The notes beneath the pieces are model-generated. The model did no database searches and had not been told where the DNA came from. It saw nothing but the letters and a program-made list of their open reading frames with translations. The translations under genes were made by a program, and so were the position numbers. Source: Schistosoma haematobium (lineage: Eukaryota; Platyhelminthes; Trematoda; Strigeidida; Schistosomatidae). From it: a DNA stretch of 64,000 nucleotides. Shown here piece after piece: positions 1-10,590 of this stretch. Location: contig NC_067195.1 in assembly GCF_000699445.3 (NCBI RefSeq), forward strand, positions 62,781,591 through 62,845,590, written 5' to 3'. How positions within the stretch are numbered: position 1 is the stretch's first letter; each line of letters begins with the position of its first letter.

Positions 1-362
1 ATGTGAGAAATTTACTTAAATAATCATCAAGGCGTGGTCCTCAGAAAAAAAACAACTGGAGAAATTTAGGAATTATCTGCAGTCTAAATTATTGCCGTCC
101 ACCAAGTGTTCAAGTACTTTTACTCTTTAGATTTCAATAGTCTATTTTACTGGGTCCTGTGATAGTTTAGGTGTCGTTTTACGAAACTTCTAATGATCAT
201 ATGTATTATGTATTTTCTATCAAATTAGCTTTTCCATTTCAAAAAGCGTACATTCTGTACTTTATAAGAAAACAACCCATCATTCACGATTTTGAGAAGT
301 ATTTTAAGCATATGTTAACAATTTATTGTAACATTAAATTCAGCTGAGCAAACTTTACTTAC
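1..362 (-). other. Intron of the JIP3/4-like gene (partial)
   Basis: AT-rich sequence downstream (minus strand) of the GTAAGT donor at 362. No acceptor followed by a frame resembling the next JIP3 segment was found, so the next exon probably lies outside the window. Confidence 0.5.
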
Positions 363-797
363 TATGATCATTAGCATTCTTGACAAGAAGTTGATAGTGT
401 CTCGAATTCTCCTCAAGTTCTTCGAATTTCTTGTCCGTTTCTTTTTTCATACCAAGCAGCTCATCTTCCAGACAGTGAATATGCTGAATATACAACCATA
501 ATGACAATATGTTAGATTAAAACATACTCTTTTTGCAGCTATGTAAAGCTCCTTTTGACGACACAACTGTACAGAAATATCATTCTTCTCGGCAGTCAAA
601 AGATTTAAGTCAAGGTCCAATTTCTGCTTATCCACAGTCAAGAGGTCCATTTCTTCTAGAATACCGACAACAATAGGTACCAATCCACCGTATGCGGATT
701 CGCCATAGACCTTCTTTATGACTTCAAACTCCCGATAAATTATTTGGGCTAATTGATAGACCCTGGGTGAAATCCGTTGTTCCTTTCCAAAATCCAT
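363..797 (-). CDS. JIP3/JIP4-like scaffold protein, first two coding exons (partial)
   Basis: Exon 1 (797 down to 528, 90 codons) begins at an ATG and encodes residues 1-90. Residues 13-53 (VYQLAQIIYREFE, then LVPIVVGILEEMDLL) match the RH1 domain at the N-terminus of JIP3/JIP4 (Sunday driver, UNC-16) scaffolds, which bind kinesin/dynein and JNK-pathway kinases. A 44-nt intron (527-484) starts GTATGT and ends TTCAG, phase 0. Exon 2 (483-363) continues a charged coiled coil (CLEDELLGMKKETDKKFEEL) that aligns with the JIP3 leucine-zipper region, then ends at a consensus GTAAGT donor at 362. The rest of the gene must lie beyond the left edge; I found no further exon in 1-362. RILP-family proteins also carry RH1, but the exon 2 coiled coil favours JIP3/4. 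The family call is fairly sure; function is known from the family only. Confidence 0.8.
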
Positions 798-983
798 GAG
801 CTTCGTATGTTTTTGATACTAAAGTACACTTTTCTCACTGAAAAAATAAAATGTTATAAAATTCGAATCAATCCCAATAACCAATTACTAACAGGAAATG
901 TTTCTTTAAGAGTCGGAAAATGTATCGTTTGTGTCTAAATTTTGTCAATAAATTCTCGTTTTGACACTAGGTAAATTACCATT

Positions 984-2272
984 TATATACCGGGAAAAGT
1001 CCTCAACAGGGTATTGTTAAACAGGATGAAGGACTGCGTAGACGCCCAACTTCGTGACCAACGGGCAGGATTCCGTAAGGATAGATCGTGTACAGACCAA
1101 ATCACAACTCTACGGTTCATTGTGGAACAATCAATTGAATGGAATTCATCACTCTACATCAACTTCATTGACCACGAAAAGGCATTTGATAGCGTGGACA
1201 GGACAACACTATGGAAACTTCTTCGACACTACGGCGTGCCTCAGAAGATAGTCAATATCATACAGAGTTCATATGATGGATTACACTGCAAAATTGTGCA
1301 TGGAGGACAGTTGACAAAGTCGTTCGAAGTGAAGACCGGTGTTAGGCAAAGTTGCTTATTCTCACCCTTTCTCTTTCTCCTGGTGATCGACTGGATCATG
1401 AAGACGTCAACATCTGAAGGGCAGCACGGGATACAATGGACATCTAGGATGCAGTTGGACGATCTGGACTTCGCAGATGATCTGGCCCTTCTATCCCAAA
1501 CGCAACAACAAATGCAGGAGAAGACAAACAGTGTGGCAGCAGCCTCAGCAGCAGTAGGTCTCAATATACACAAAGGGAAAAGCAAGATTCTCCGATACAA
1601 CACAGAATGCACCAATCCAATCACAATTGACGGAGAAGATTTGGAAGATCTAAAATCATTTACATATTTGGACAGCATCATTGATGAACAGGGTGGGTCT
1701 GATGCAGATGTGAAGGCGCGGATCGGCAAAGCAAGAGCAGCATATTTACAACTGAGGAACATCTGGAACTCAAAGCAATTGTCAACCAACACCAAGGTCA
1801 GGATTTTCAATACACATGTCAACACAGTTCTACTGTCTACTGGGGCAGAAACCTGGAGAACTACGAAAGCCATCATCCAGAAAATACAGGTGTTTATTAA
1901 CAGTTGTCTAGGAAAAATACTTCAGATCCGTTGGCCGGACACTATTAGCAACAACCTACTGTGGGAGAGAACAAACCAGATCCCAGCGGAGGGAGAAATC
2001 AGGAAGAAGCGCTGGAAGTGGATAGGACACACATTGAGGAAAGCACCCAACTGCGTCACAAGACAAGCCCTCACATGGAATCCTCAAGGTCAAAGGAAAA
2101 GAGGAAGACCAAAGAGCACATTACGCCGAGAAATGGAAATAGACATGAAAAAAATGAACAAGAATTGGATGAAGTTAGAAAAGAAGGCCCAGGACAGAGT
2201 GGGTTGGAGAATGCTGGTCGGCGGCCTATGCTCCATTGGGAGTAACAGGAGTAAGTAGGTAAGTAAGTAAGC
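984..2272 (+). mobile_element. 5'-truncated RTE-like non-LTR retrotransposon
   Basis: The element keeps the reverse transcriptase and C-terminal part of its ORF. Homologous frame starts near 984 ([12 protein letters not shown]), so everything 5' of the RT, including the endonuclease, is missing, as expected from incomplete target-primed reverse transcription. It ends in GTAA-type short repeats at about 2249-2272, typical of RTE-like tails. It lies about 190 bp upstream of the JIP3-like start codon, on the opposite strand. Confidence 0.85.
1014..2258 (+). pseudogene. Reverse transcriptase of RTE-like element (5' truncated)
   Basis: A 414-residue open frame without an internal stop; the frame continues upstream to about 984, so the first codon is not a real start. 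RT motif A is [13 protein letters not shown] (about 51-63), motif B is [11 protein letters not shown] (109-119), and motif C is FADD (153-156), so the catalytic Asp residues are present. Motif B has Ser113 where Gly is usual (RQGC). A basic C-terminal region with [10 protein letters not shown] and [15 protein letters not shown] follows, as is usual in this clade. [10 protein letters not shown] looks like VLLYGAETW with an extra codon. The open frame suggests a fairly recent insertion, but the element cannot be autonomous without its endonuclease. Confidence 0.85.
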
Positions 2273-4410
2273 TTTATGATATGTTATAGAGAAATATGGC
2301 AAATGGAACTAATAGTGTCTGAATAAGTCGTAATACGCGTTGCGTAATCGATGCTCCAAGGTTGATGAGATCGAATCCTATTACCACCTAGCTTCTTGGA
2401 AAAATGTGATAGTTTGAAAGAGAACCATTATAGTGTCAAACCTATTGATGTCATAGGCTTGTAAACATGACTGGATTTTCCCGTGTTTGAATGAAGACCC
2501 CATTGACATTCAGTTTGCACACGATAATTCAATAGCCCAAACAAGCAAAGGTAGAACACCAAATAACCTCATGCCACAAGATGTGGATTAGCTCCGAAGA
2601 TCTCGCAAAAACTGCTATAAGATTTTAAGTGAAAGAATCATGGTTTTTCCATGTCCAAAATTGCTTATTATCACACAATACTAATGCTGGGGATTTTGTG
2701 ACCACTAAGAGTAATTAGCAAATGAAGGATTTAACCTCACGATAAAATCAATGACAAACAATCTTAACAACCGTCAATATAACCTCAAAAAATGTCTTGT
2801 TTTATGGCTTCATGCTACACACATCCTGATACCAAAAAGATGAACTATACAAATAAAGTGATAACATTATGAAGAAAAGCTTTAAAATGTGTGGCCAAAA
2901 AAAGATAACGTCTATTAAAAACGATCAATTAAAAATACGAATGACAAATATTTCTCACAGGGAAGCTGACCTCACTTTTATGAAGGATTACATAGAGAAC
3001 TGAAGGATTACTACTAGCTTCCATTACGAATCATATCTGATAGCATCTCAATCCACTGAGTTCAATTATATTTACAACCCCGATTGAGGAAACTTGACCG
3101 ACAGACAAATTAATCATATGTAGGTTTATTTCTTACCACAATACTTTATTACAAACTGACCACGTATGTATTCTCACCTAAATAGAGTTCTCAAATAATA
3201 CACGGTTTAAAGTTTCGGGACTAAAATTTGTAGAACAGTTTTAACCCAATTAAGCCGATGTCTTAAAATGGTGACACTAATCGGATTATCCTCAGTCCCC
3301 AAAAGTATTTTCGGACACCGGTAGTACCTATGTGACGTCACTAAAAATGAGAAAGCCTCCGGGAACAATGATGACCAAACAAAATCCTAGAACATATGGT
3401 GCTTATCGTCGCACAGTAAAATGTTACTATCATCATACTTAAGTTTGAAAAATTTTATCTTGAGGCAAAAGATTTACACGACGACCATCTAATCTGATAA
3501 GAACAGTTTCTAAAGTACCGTCAGTGGCAAATTCGACGAGGAACGGAACCATGAGACTGAATACTGAGTGAGCGAAAAGATGTCTCAACAACTGCCTAGT
3601 CACTAAAGCACTATACTGATGTGTGTATCATAATGCACACTATGAACAATAAAATCAATGCCAGCCCAGCAGTCAGTTATCAGTACTAAAAAATTAGTTG
3701 CTTGTGGAAATGAAGCTTGAGACTTCCTCAAGAATTAATATGAAGACAGTAACTTCGATACGCAATTATCGTTTATTACACTGCCTGAACAATTTTGACA
3801 TAATTATGAATAACAGTTGGAATATTAAAAAAAACAGAACAATTGTACTATAACCTAAACCTCCAGTTCAATTAAAACTTTATAAATATACGTCTGGGAC
3901 AACATTTTGATGCACATTCCGCTTACCGTCTACTACCGTCACCCAATTGACTTGAGATATGACGTAGTTCTCTAAGTATGGAATTTATTTACTCTTATGG
4001 ATCCAACAGTATCCGGTTTGAAACAGTTGTTTTAGTACCGAATGCAGCTAACTATCCTGAAATGTCTTGAAGGTAATTATGCTTCAATTCGATCTCCAAA
4101 AGAAAGCTATCAGAAGTTTGAACTTTAACAAAATAGAACCAAGGTCATGAGAGAGCATTCTCGGTTTAAAAAAATGTGCATATTTTTCGTCCCTCAGACG
4201 ATAGAAACATCAGTTGACAACAAATGTCCTTATTGCACCATTCTTGCTTATTTGGGGGGAAAATAACGCTTTAAGTAGTTCCTTTTAGTACCGCAAAAAT
4301 CAAATTGGATTTCAAGTCCTGCTTCAAAAAATCTGTAAAATATCTCCCCACTATAACTTCCTATAATTGACGCCAAAAGATATGAATTCTAACCGCGAAA
4401 AATTTTTAAG
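2273..4410. other. Intergenic AT-rich DNA, no gene seen
   Basis: No convincing coding frame. About 2322-2400 carries a tRNA-like B-box (GATCGAATCC) after a CGTTGCGTAATCG stretch and could be a decayed tRNA-derived SINE, but this is weak. The rest is unassigned. Confidence 0.4.
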
Positions 4411-5800
4411 CATTTTATATGTGTTCTTTCACGTTCTACCCTTCTGACAAGGTGTCACCTAATAGACTGCTATTGAAGTTGAAAAACCTTGGTATTGTTG
4501 GACCTCTTTTGAAATGGATTAAGGATTTCCTAGTAGGTCGTAGACAGAAAGTAAGAATAAATTCCAAGTGCTCCATCTGGAGGCCAGTACTTAGTGGGAT
4601 ACCTCAAGGTTCCGTCCTAGGTCCTTTACTTTTTATAATGTATGTTAATGATCTATGTATGTTACAGTCTCCAATGTTACTATACGCTGACGGTGTGAAA
4701 ATCCGGCCAGTAATAACAAAGACGCATGTGCTCTTCAGGCAGACTTAAATAAGATGATAAACTGGTCTAAAAAGTGGCTGATGCCTATCAACGCGGAAAA
4801 GTGTGTCTACGTGCACTTTGGGGATTTAAAGGTTAATAGTAACAACATAGGGGATGTGCCATTACCCGTAGTCCAATTTCATAAGGATCTAGGGATGACA
4901 GTGAGTCATGATCTTAAGACGACGGCCCATTGCCGGGAGGTCGCCGCTAAGGGGTTTCGAACCCTCTGGGCTTTAGAACGGACATCCACTAAGTTAGACA
5001 CTACCATGTTCTCCACACTATATACATCCTTAGTGAGGACTAAGCTTGAGAACTGCGTTCAGGCTGCAAGCCCCCGTTTAAAAAGTGACCCGGATATCCT
5101 AGAAAAAGTACAGAGGGCAGCGACCCGTGCATTTCTAGAACGCCGGGGTTTATCATAAAAAGAGCGGCCTGAAAAGCTAAACCTCTTTACTTTGTCCTAT
5201 CGCAGACTAAGGGGGATCTAATTTTGATGTACGGGATACTGAGAAATGGTTTTGAACCTAACCTTTTCTCTCTTTTTCTTCCAACTAGATCGGGGCATCT
5301 CAGACGACGCTGGCTACCTCACCTATTTATGTTCGTCGTTCCCAAAAACATTCTGCATTGTCCCAGGAAGAACTCAAGCACTACGTTTCTTTTTTATATT
5401 ACCCAAATATTTTAGGGAATAATACAGAAGATTAGTGTTTATACCCCCTTGTGTGTTTTCTCTGAGTCAGATGATCGAAGGTTACAACATGACCTCGTTT
5501 AGTAATAGTGTTGTGAACAAGAACACCAATGGGGACAATCGAATTTATTTTAATACAACGTTATGGAATAACTTGATAAAACCTGAGAACCTTACAGTAA
5601 ATACTTTATTTGCAAAATACTCATCAATTGTCGCAGACTTAATCTTCCCTTCGTTTCCATACCAATCACTTTCTGCTCTCGTCCTCTTCTTTCTGATTTT
5701 CTCTACCTTTTGTCTCCAGACATTTCACTTTTGATTTATGATGCACACTATTTCCATCAGTCGACATCAGTAGCACACACAAAAATATGGCTGAACTAGT
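4411..5800 (+). mobile_element. CR1-like non-LTR retrotransposon, truncated and decayed
   Basis: Fragments of one RT frame spread over several reading frames: 4419-4748, 4754-5158, 5224-5415 and 5435-5734. Together they give RT motifs, the thumb and the C-terminal tail of a CR1/Jockey-type element (SR1/Perere-like in schistosomes). The 5' end is missing. The tail from about 5512 to 5790 recurs as a separate fragment at 21118-21425, which supports its being the 3' end of a dispersed family. Confidence 0.8.
4419..5734 (+). pseudogene. Broken CR1-like reverse transcriptase
   Basis: The first block (4419-4748) holds DKVSPNRLLLKLKNLG, motif B SGIPQGSVLGPLLF (59-72), and motif C as YADG (89-92). 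The canonical sequence is FADD or YADD, so one catalytic Asp is lost. A frameshift near 4735-4750 moves the frame so that QADLNKMINWSKKWLMP continues in the 4754-5158 block. A TAA follows ERRGLS at 5156-5158. Another frame change near 5212 leads to LILMYGILRNGFEPNLF. The element cannot encode an active enzyme. The clade is inferred from motif style; CR1 versus a neighbouring Jockey lineage would need a phylogeny. Confidence 0.8.
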
Positions 5801-7027
5801 CGTTTATTTCACAGTTATTTTATGGACAGTATTTACATCTGATAATTCTAATGTTCGATCATTTCCTTCTATAAACTTGGACTATACTGGTCACCTGAAA
5901 CGTTGAAATTATTTGGGTTCAAAATGCTGAGTTCTTAGGAAATACCATTTATTTCTAGTACTATCGATTACCTTGGCGCTCATTTGTTTTGGAACTAATC
6001 ATTCAAATGGGAGTGAAGTTCTCATAAAGTTACAAACAAAACCTTTTAAAATCCGGGTCTTGTTCGTCTTTAATAAAAGCATTAAACTCAAAAAATGAGC
6101 CGACTATCAACTGAATTTTACTGTCAAAATTTTTTTCAGCACACCAATGTGAAAATGCTCCACTCCTAACTGATTAGTATTCAAATATTCTTGATCTTTT
6201 ATCATTATCCAGTAAGAATGTTACCATTCATTCTCATTAATTGACTAATATTTGATTTCACTACCTTATTACCTTATATATCCCTCAGGTAGAGTTCTCA
6301 CGGTCCTATCAACCTCTTTCAAAGTCTGGTATTTGTACATTTTTATTTGAACCCATCAAAATGAGATAGACTTTCTTCAAGGATATTACACTCACAAAAT
6401 TGTAACATTGTTCTATTTAAAAGTCTGTAATGAATCGGTGAATCGAGTTCAACGCAAGACAATAGAGCGCTACTGTGTTGGGAACGAACTACGTGTGAAA
6501 ATTTTCGTATTTATCAATAGTTTCATATTTCAAGTATCATGCGCCATTTAAAACACCGAATTATAAATCTGTATGTACCTGGTCTTTCCTGTCTCCCATT
6601 TTGACTAAAAAATACTGCTACGTAGTTCTCCATGAATCATTATCCAACTGATATAGACCATATAGTACAACATCACTATTAGTAGACGAAACTGAATAAA
6701 GTTTTCAAACTAGCATACCCGATGAAAACAACAAAGTTAAATCTCAAATAATCATAAGAAACCAACAGATTTCACAGATTTGAAGATGCCACATGTATTG
6801 AGAGTTTGACAACGCTTTAACCAGTAACATCTAATATGAATCGTATCCACCAAGTGAAATCAAAAGACAGAAGCGAGGAGGTTCGGAGATATATTTGATA
6901 GGCTATCAATATACCGTGGATCGACTGATCTAATCTGGCTAGCGATTGCAGGGGATGCTGAGCACGGCGTTCCCACTCGTGATCTAGTGCGGATGCATGA
7001 TCGAGCACCTTCAGCTCGATGAGTCTG
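5801..7027. other. Intergenic; right end may be retroelement remnant
   Basis: 5801-6816 shows nothing recognisable. About 6817-7027 is less AT-rich and runs straight into the LTR-like repeat that starts at 7028. It may be internal sequence of the same retroelement. The minus-strand open frame across 6817-7155 overlaps that repeat and resembles no protein I know, so I do not call it a gene. Confidence 0.35.
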
Positions 7028-7180
7028 TGGTGGCATTGGGCCCTAACACGAGACAATTGAGGAAATAGATATTCCATATTTAACGCGGAGAAAAACCCAA
7101 CGATGGATAAGGCGGGGACAATGAATTGGATTGACTGGAGTTGAGTGAATGGCATGGCTCGGCCTTGCAGGCGTCGTCCT

Positions 7181-7418
7181 TGTTGAACGTTATCTTATAC
7201 CCTTTATTCATATTAAATATATTATTCCGTCTCTAGCCTAAGCTTGTTCTACATCATGTATTGGTGATTGTTGCGTTACGACGAGTCAGTGTAGACGATG
7301 GTATGACTTCTACGTAAGATCTTATAGATAAGGCAGGTACATCATGACAAGTCTACAATTTTAGGAAAAGGTCTATTATTAGCGCAGTACTAATATAATA
7401 GTAGACAATAATTCAATA
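7181..7418 (+). repeat. Putative 238-bp LTR
   Basis: Starts TGTTGAACG and ends ATTCAATA, followed at once by TTGG. The array copy (46127-46364) has the same 238-bp length, starts TGCTGAATG and ends TTCTACA, also followed by TTGG. Equal length, near-matching inverted ends and the adjacent TGG-type site support an LTR. Internal-looking sequence lies on both sides, so it is not a simple solo LTR. Confidence 0.5.
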
Positions 7419-7507
7419 TTGGTAAGCGCGGCTGAAGAAACGCAACCTATTACTAATAATCCTTATTTTCCCCTTAACTTTCTCGATCGATTTTTACTTA
7501 TGTTAAC

Positions 7508-7520
7508 CAGAATTCTATTG
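7508..7520. repeat. Target-site duplication of PLE (left copy)
   Basis: CAGAATTCTATTG here and CAGAATTTTATTG at 10326-10338: 13 bp, one mismatch. In the uninterrupted array copy near 46450-46465 the corresponding site is present once. Confidence 0.7.
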
Positions 7521-7582
7521 AATAAGAACTTTCGTCTATATTTGAACGAAAAGTTTCACAATATTTGGGCGCCGAGTTAATT

Positions 7583-8229
7583 TGAGACATTAAAAAGAAG
7601 AATATATTTGTAAAATCTCAGCGAATGAATTTTAAGTAAATCCAACGTTTCGCCTGGCAATCTGGTCCAAGCTTTTTCAAGGAAAATATAATCAAACAAC
7701 AAAATTATCGAATATAAATAGGTACATGGTTCTTCGGTTTACTGTATACTGAATAAGTCATCCAATCAACGTGAAGGATTTTTTATAAATAGGTATTTGC
7801 ATTAATGTGTAAGAGACATGTTTATATGAAAATAATATGAAAAATAATAAAGGTCAACCAAATAAAAGTTCATTTGAAAATAATCAAGGGGAGAGAAAGA
7901 ATAAGAAATTGTCGTGTTATCCTGGGCCATAGATTCAAGGTTATGACAAATTGTTTTTGTACACATAAGGACAAGGTATGTGTTATGGAACCAAAAACGT
8001 GTTAAGACAACAGAATGTGTTTATACGCAAGTGATGTGAGAAGAAATTTCATTCAACTAAAAAGTGACTTCGGTCTGTGTATATTAAGAAAACAGATCAT
8101 TTTTATATATGAGATGAATCAAAAATGCCACAGCCTGCATTCGATGAAGATAAGTAAGATAAGTAAACAAAATAAAAGAGGAATGTATATGTAATTGAAG
8201 GTGTGTGTTATTTTTAATGTTCCAGTCAA
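7583..8229 (+). repeat. PLE pseudo-LTR, left inverted arm
   Basis: Begins TGAGACATTAAAAAGAAG. Reverse-complement match to 9681-10325 throughout, for example GCTTGGACC in one arm and GGTCCAAGC in the other. The differences I saw are single bases, such as TGCCACAGCC against TGCCGCAGCC. Similarity fades just after 8229. Confidence 0.85.
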
Positions 8230-8411
8230 CTGTTTAACATATTCAGATAAGATAACGGATTTGAATCATTGAACGTATTATCTCCCAATTAGTTACTATG
8301 GCATAGATATATCAAATTGCAAAAAGGAGATCATGTTTACTTATTAATTATTAGTTGCCATGGGACAGCTAGTTGTATTCCATCTCTCCTATTATTATTG
8401 TTTGAATTAGC

Positions 8412-9000
8412 CTATATATGTAGGGCTTCGGCTGTTAGTCGTTCTTTGTAAGTATTGAATCCTTTTTGAATGATTCTCGTGCCATTGAAATCAACTGTAT
8501 GACCCGATACAATCGAGTGTAATGCTATCGCTGATCTGTTCTCAAGCTTTTTTCTTACATTAATTGAGGGTTTAGGAATGTGCTTTAAGCACAGTTTGTG
8601 TTCCTTCACCCTCACATTCAGTTGCCTAGATGTTTCACCTACATACTTTGCATTACAGTCATTACATTTGATTTCATGAACACAATTTGGTTGATCATCC
8701 TTGTGTATTGGATCTTTGATTCTTACTAGTTTTGATCTTAGAGTATTATTTGTTCGAAAGAATACTCTTATATTTTGACGAGTTAAAATCCTTCTGATGT
8801 CTTCTGAGATACCTTTACGATATGGGATCACTATTGTGTTCATCCAGTCTTGCTTAACTCCTTTTTTAAAAATATCATTCCGTTCTTCATTCTTAATTAT
8901 TCTTTTAATAAAACCTTTCGGATAATTATTCAATAATAGAGTGGATACAACTAAATTCATTTCCGTTTTTATATCATTCGGTTCAGTGACAAGTTTTTGA
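8412..9000 (-). pseudogene. PLE GIY-YIG-type endonuclease domain (C-terminal part)
   Basis: Open frame from about 9000 down to 8412; the first ATG is at 8960 (182 residues), but the frame is open upstream (LVTEPNDIKTEM), so it is the tail of a longer polyprotein. Counting from that ATG: a Cys cluster C93, C99, C102, then KYVGETSR (105-112) and RVKEH (117-121) give the PLE form of the GIY-YIG core. H148 and H154 (HSIVSGH) form the His pair. E177 in RLTAEALHI is in the place of the catalytic Glu. The domain looks intact but sits in a different frame from the RT remnant, with a frameshift near 9000. Confidence 0.8.
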
Positions 9001-9680
9001 CTCCGGTGATCAAATTTTTGGCCACTGTGACTTTGGTCGAGTGTGGATGCGCAGACTTAAAATCTAAAAATTTCCCTGAATATGTAGGCTTTAGGAATAT
9101 ATTAATTTTTAAACAATCATTATCCTTCCTTTCAACCGGGCAGTCTAAAAAAGGTAATCTGCGTTCAGGCGATTCCAGCTCTTTAGTAAACTTGATTTTG
9201 TCATCTAAGCTGTCGGACCGTTGGAATAATTCGTCTAAACCATCTCGTTTTATAATGACAAAGGTATCATTTACGTATTTTACTCAAATTTTTGGTGGAA
9301 TGGAACACATTGACATCGCAATTGTTTCCAGTGAATGCATGAATAAAATAGCCACAATTGGAGAGACAGGTGATCCCATAGCCACACCTGTTTGTCTGTA
9401 CAGAACTCCTCGAAAAAAGAAAACCGTCGAATGTAAACAAAGCTCCAACGCTCTAATAATGTCTGAGGGGTCTAGAAGGCAACGCAGTTTAGGATCAGTG
9501 TTAGAATCTAACAGGTTATACACAATATTTAAAGCTTTTTAACAGTAACATTAGTGAACAAAGAGCAAACATCAAAACCTGCCATTATATCATCCTCTTC
9601 TATCCGAATATTACTGAAAATGTTTTTGAAATCATTAGAATTTTTTATTCCATATTTTATTATCTGATTATATTAGAAAA
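9001..9680 (-). pseudogene. PLE reverse transcriptase remnant
   Basis: Minus-strand pieces preserve the RT motifs in order. Motif A is GFDVCSLFTNV (about 9595-9560). Motif B is GVAMGSPVSPIVA within the open block 9523-9284. Motif C is KYVNDTFVII just after a TGA at 9284-9286. Damage: a frameshift before LNIVYNLLDS (near 9540), a stop in place of what was probably Trp at the PPKI*VKY junction, YVND instead of YVDD (loss of a catalytic Asp), and a frameshift toward the endonuclease. The part N-terminal to motif A is gone. No active RT can be made. Confidence 0.8.
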
Positions 9681-10325
9681 TTGACTAGAACATTAAAAAT
9701 AACACACACCTTCAATTACATATACATTCCTCTTTTATTTTGTTTACTTATCTTACTTATCTTCATCGAATGCAGGCTGCGGCATTTTTGATTCATCTCA
9801 TATATAAAAATGATCTGTTTTCTTAATATACACAGACCGAAGTCACTTTTTAGTTGAATGAAATTTCTTCTCACATCACTTGCGTATAAACACATTCTGT
9901 TGTCTTAACACGTTTTTGGTTCCATAACACATACCTTGTCCTTATGTGTACAAAAACAATTTGTCATAACCTTGAATCTATGGCCCAGGATAACACGACA
10001 ATTTCTTATTCTTTCTCTCCCCTTGATTATTTTCAAATGAACTTTTATTTGGTTGACCTTTATTATTTTTCATATTATTTTCATATAAACATGTCTCTTA
10101 CACATTAATGCAAATACCTATTTATAAAAAATCCTTCACGTTGATTGGATGACTTATTCAGTATACAGTAAACCGAAGAACCATGTACCTATTTATATTC
10201 GATAATTTTGTTGTTTGATTATATTTTCCTTGAAAAAGCTTGGACCAGATTGCCAGGCGAAACGTTGGATTTACTTAAAATTCATTCGCTGAGATTTTAC
10301 AAATATATTCTTCTTTTTAATGTCT
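9681..10325 (-). repeat. PLE pseudo-LTR, right inverted arm
   Basis: Mirror copy of 7583-8229, ending CTTCTTTTTAATGTCTCA at the insertion boundary. The two arms are nearly identical, so they were copied together or recently. Confidence 0.85.
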
Positions 10326-10590
10326 CAGAATTTTATTGGTCCTCTGATTAATGCTCACATGTATTATCGTAATTTTATGCTGATTTGTATTCATAACATA
10401 CTAACTCAATTGATAACAATAACTGGTCATTTATATTAATTAGCTTTGATGGTTCGTTAACAAGCTTTAATAGCATTTACATGCTTCAGTTGAATAAACT
10501 TGTTCAGATATCAAGCTCAAGCAAATATGACATGTAAATAACCTAAATATACATGGACTAGCAACGTAAGCAAGGAATAATTGGTTATGT
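10326..10590 (+). repeat. LTR-like dispersed repeat, right part (after PLE)
   Basis: Continues the repeat interrupted at 7520: TCCTCTGATTAATGCT, CATAACATACTAACTCAAT, AACAAGCTTTAATAGCATTT and so on match array unit positions about 46465-46700 in order. Homology fades near 10590. The second target-duplication copy is at 10326-10338. Confidence 0.8.

Larger units (their letters stand above)
7028..7520 (+). repeat. LTR-like dispersed repeat, left part (interrupted by PLE)
   Basis: Homologous along its length to the first ~500 bp of the tandem-array unit at 45956 (shared AGATATTC..ATATTTAACGCGGAGAAA, GTAAGATCTTATAGAT, GCGCAACCTATTA). Inside, 7181-7418 begins TGTTGAA and ends TTCAATA, an almost perfect inverted terminal pair of an LTR. 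TTGGTAAGCGCGGCTGAAG, a primer-binding-site-like start, follows directly. The repeat stops at the target-site duplication of the inserted PLE and resumes at 10326. Confidence 0.75.
7521..10325 (-). mobile_element. Penelope-like element with inverted terminal repeats, 5' truncated
   Basis: A 2.8-kb insertion flanked by a 13-bp target duplication, inside the LTR-like repeat. It holds two ~645-bp arms in inverted orientation (7583-8229 and 9681-10325) around 1.45 kb of coding remnant read on the minus strand in the order RT then GIY-YIG endonuclease, the known PLE order. About 62 bp (7521-7582) lies outside the left arm, like the extra tail often seen next to PLE pseudo-LTRs. Schistosomes are known to carry PLEs (for example Perere-10/Cercyon); which family this is needs a comparison. 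The RT N-terminus is missing, so the element is dead. Confidence 0.85.

Noticed and set aside
1241..1876. 211-codon minus-strand open frame
   Set aside because: Antisense shadow of the RTE-like RT.
2322..2400. tRNA gene
   Set aside because: Only a B-box-like GATCGAATCC; no closed acceptor stem or anticodon arm. At most a decayed SINE head.
6817..7155. 112-codon minus-strand open frame
   Set aside because: Overlaps the LTR-like repeat from 7028 on, has no recognisable domain, and is not preserved in the homologous array copies.
8997..9542. 181-codon plus-strand open frame
   Set aside because: Antisense shadow of the PLE RT, whose motifs (GVAMGSPVSP, YVND) are clear on the other strand.
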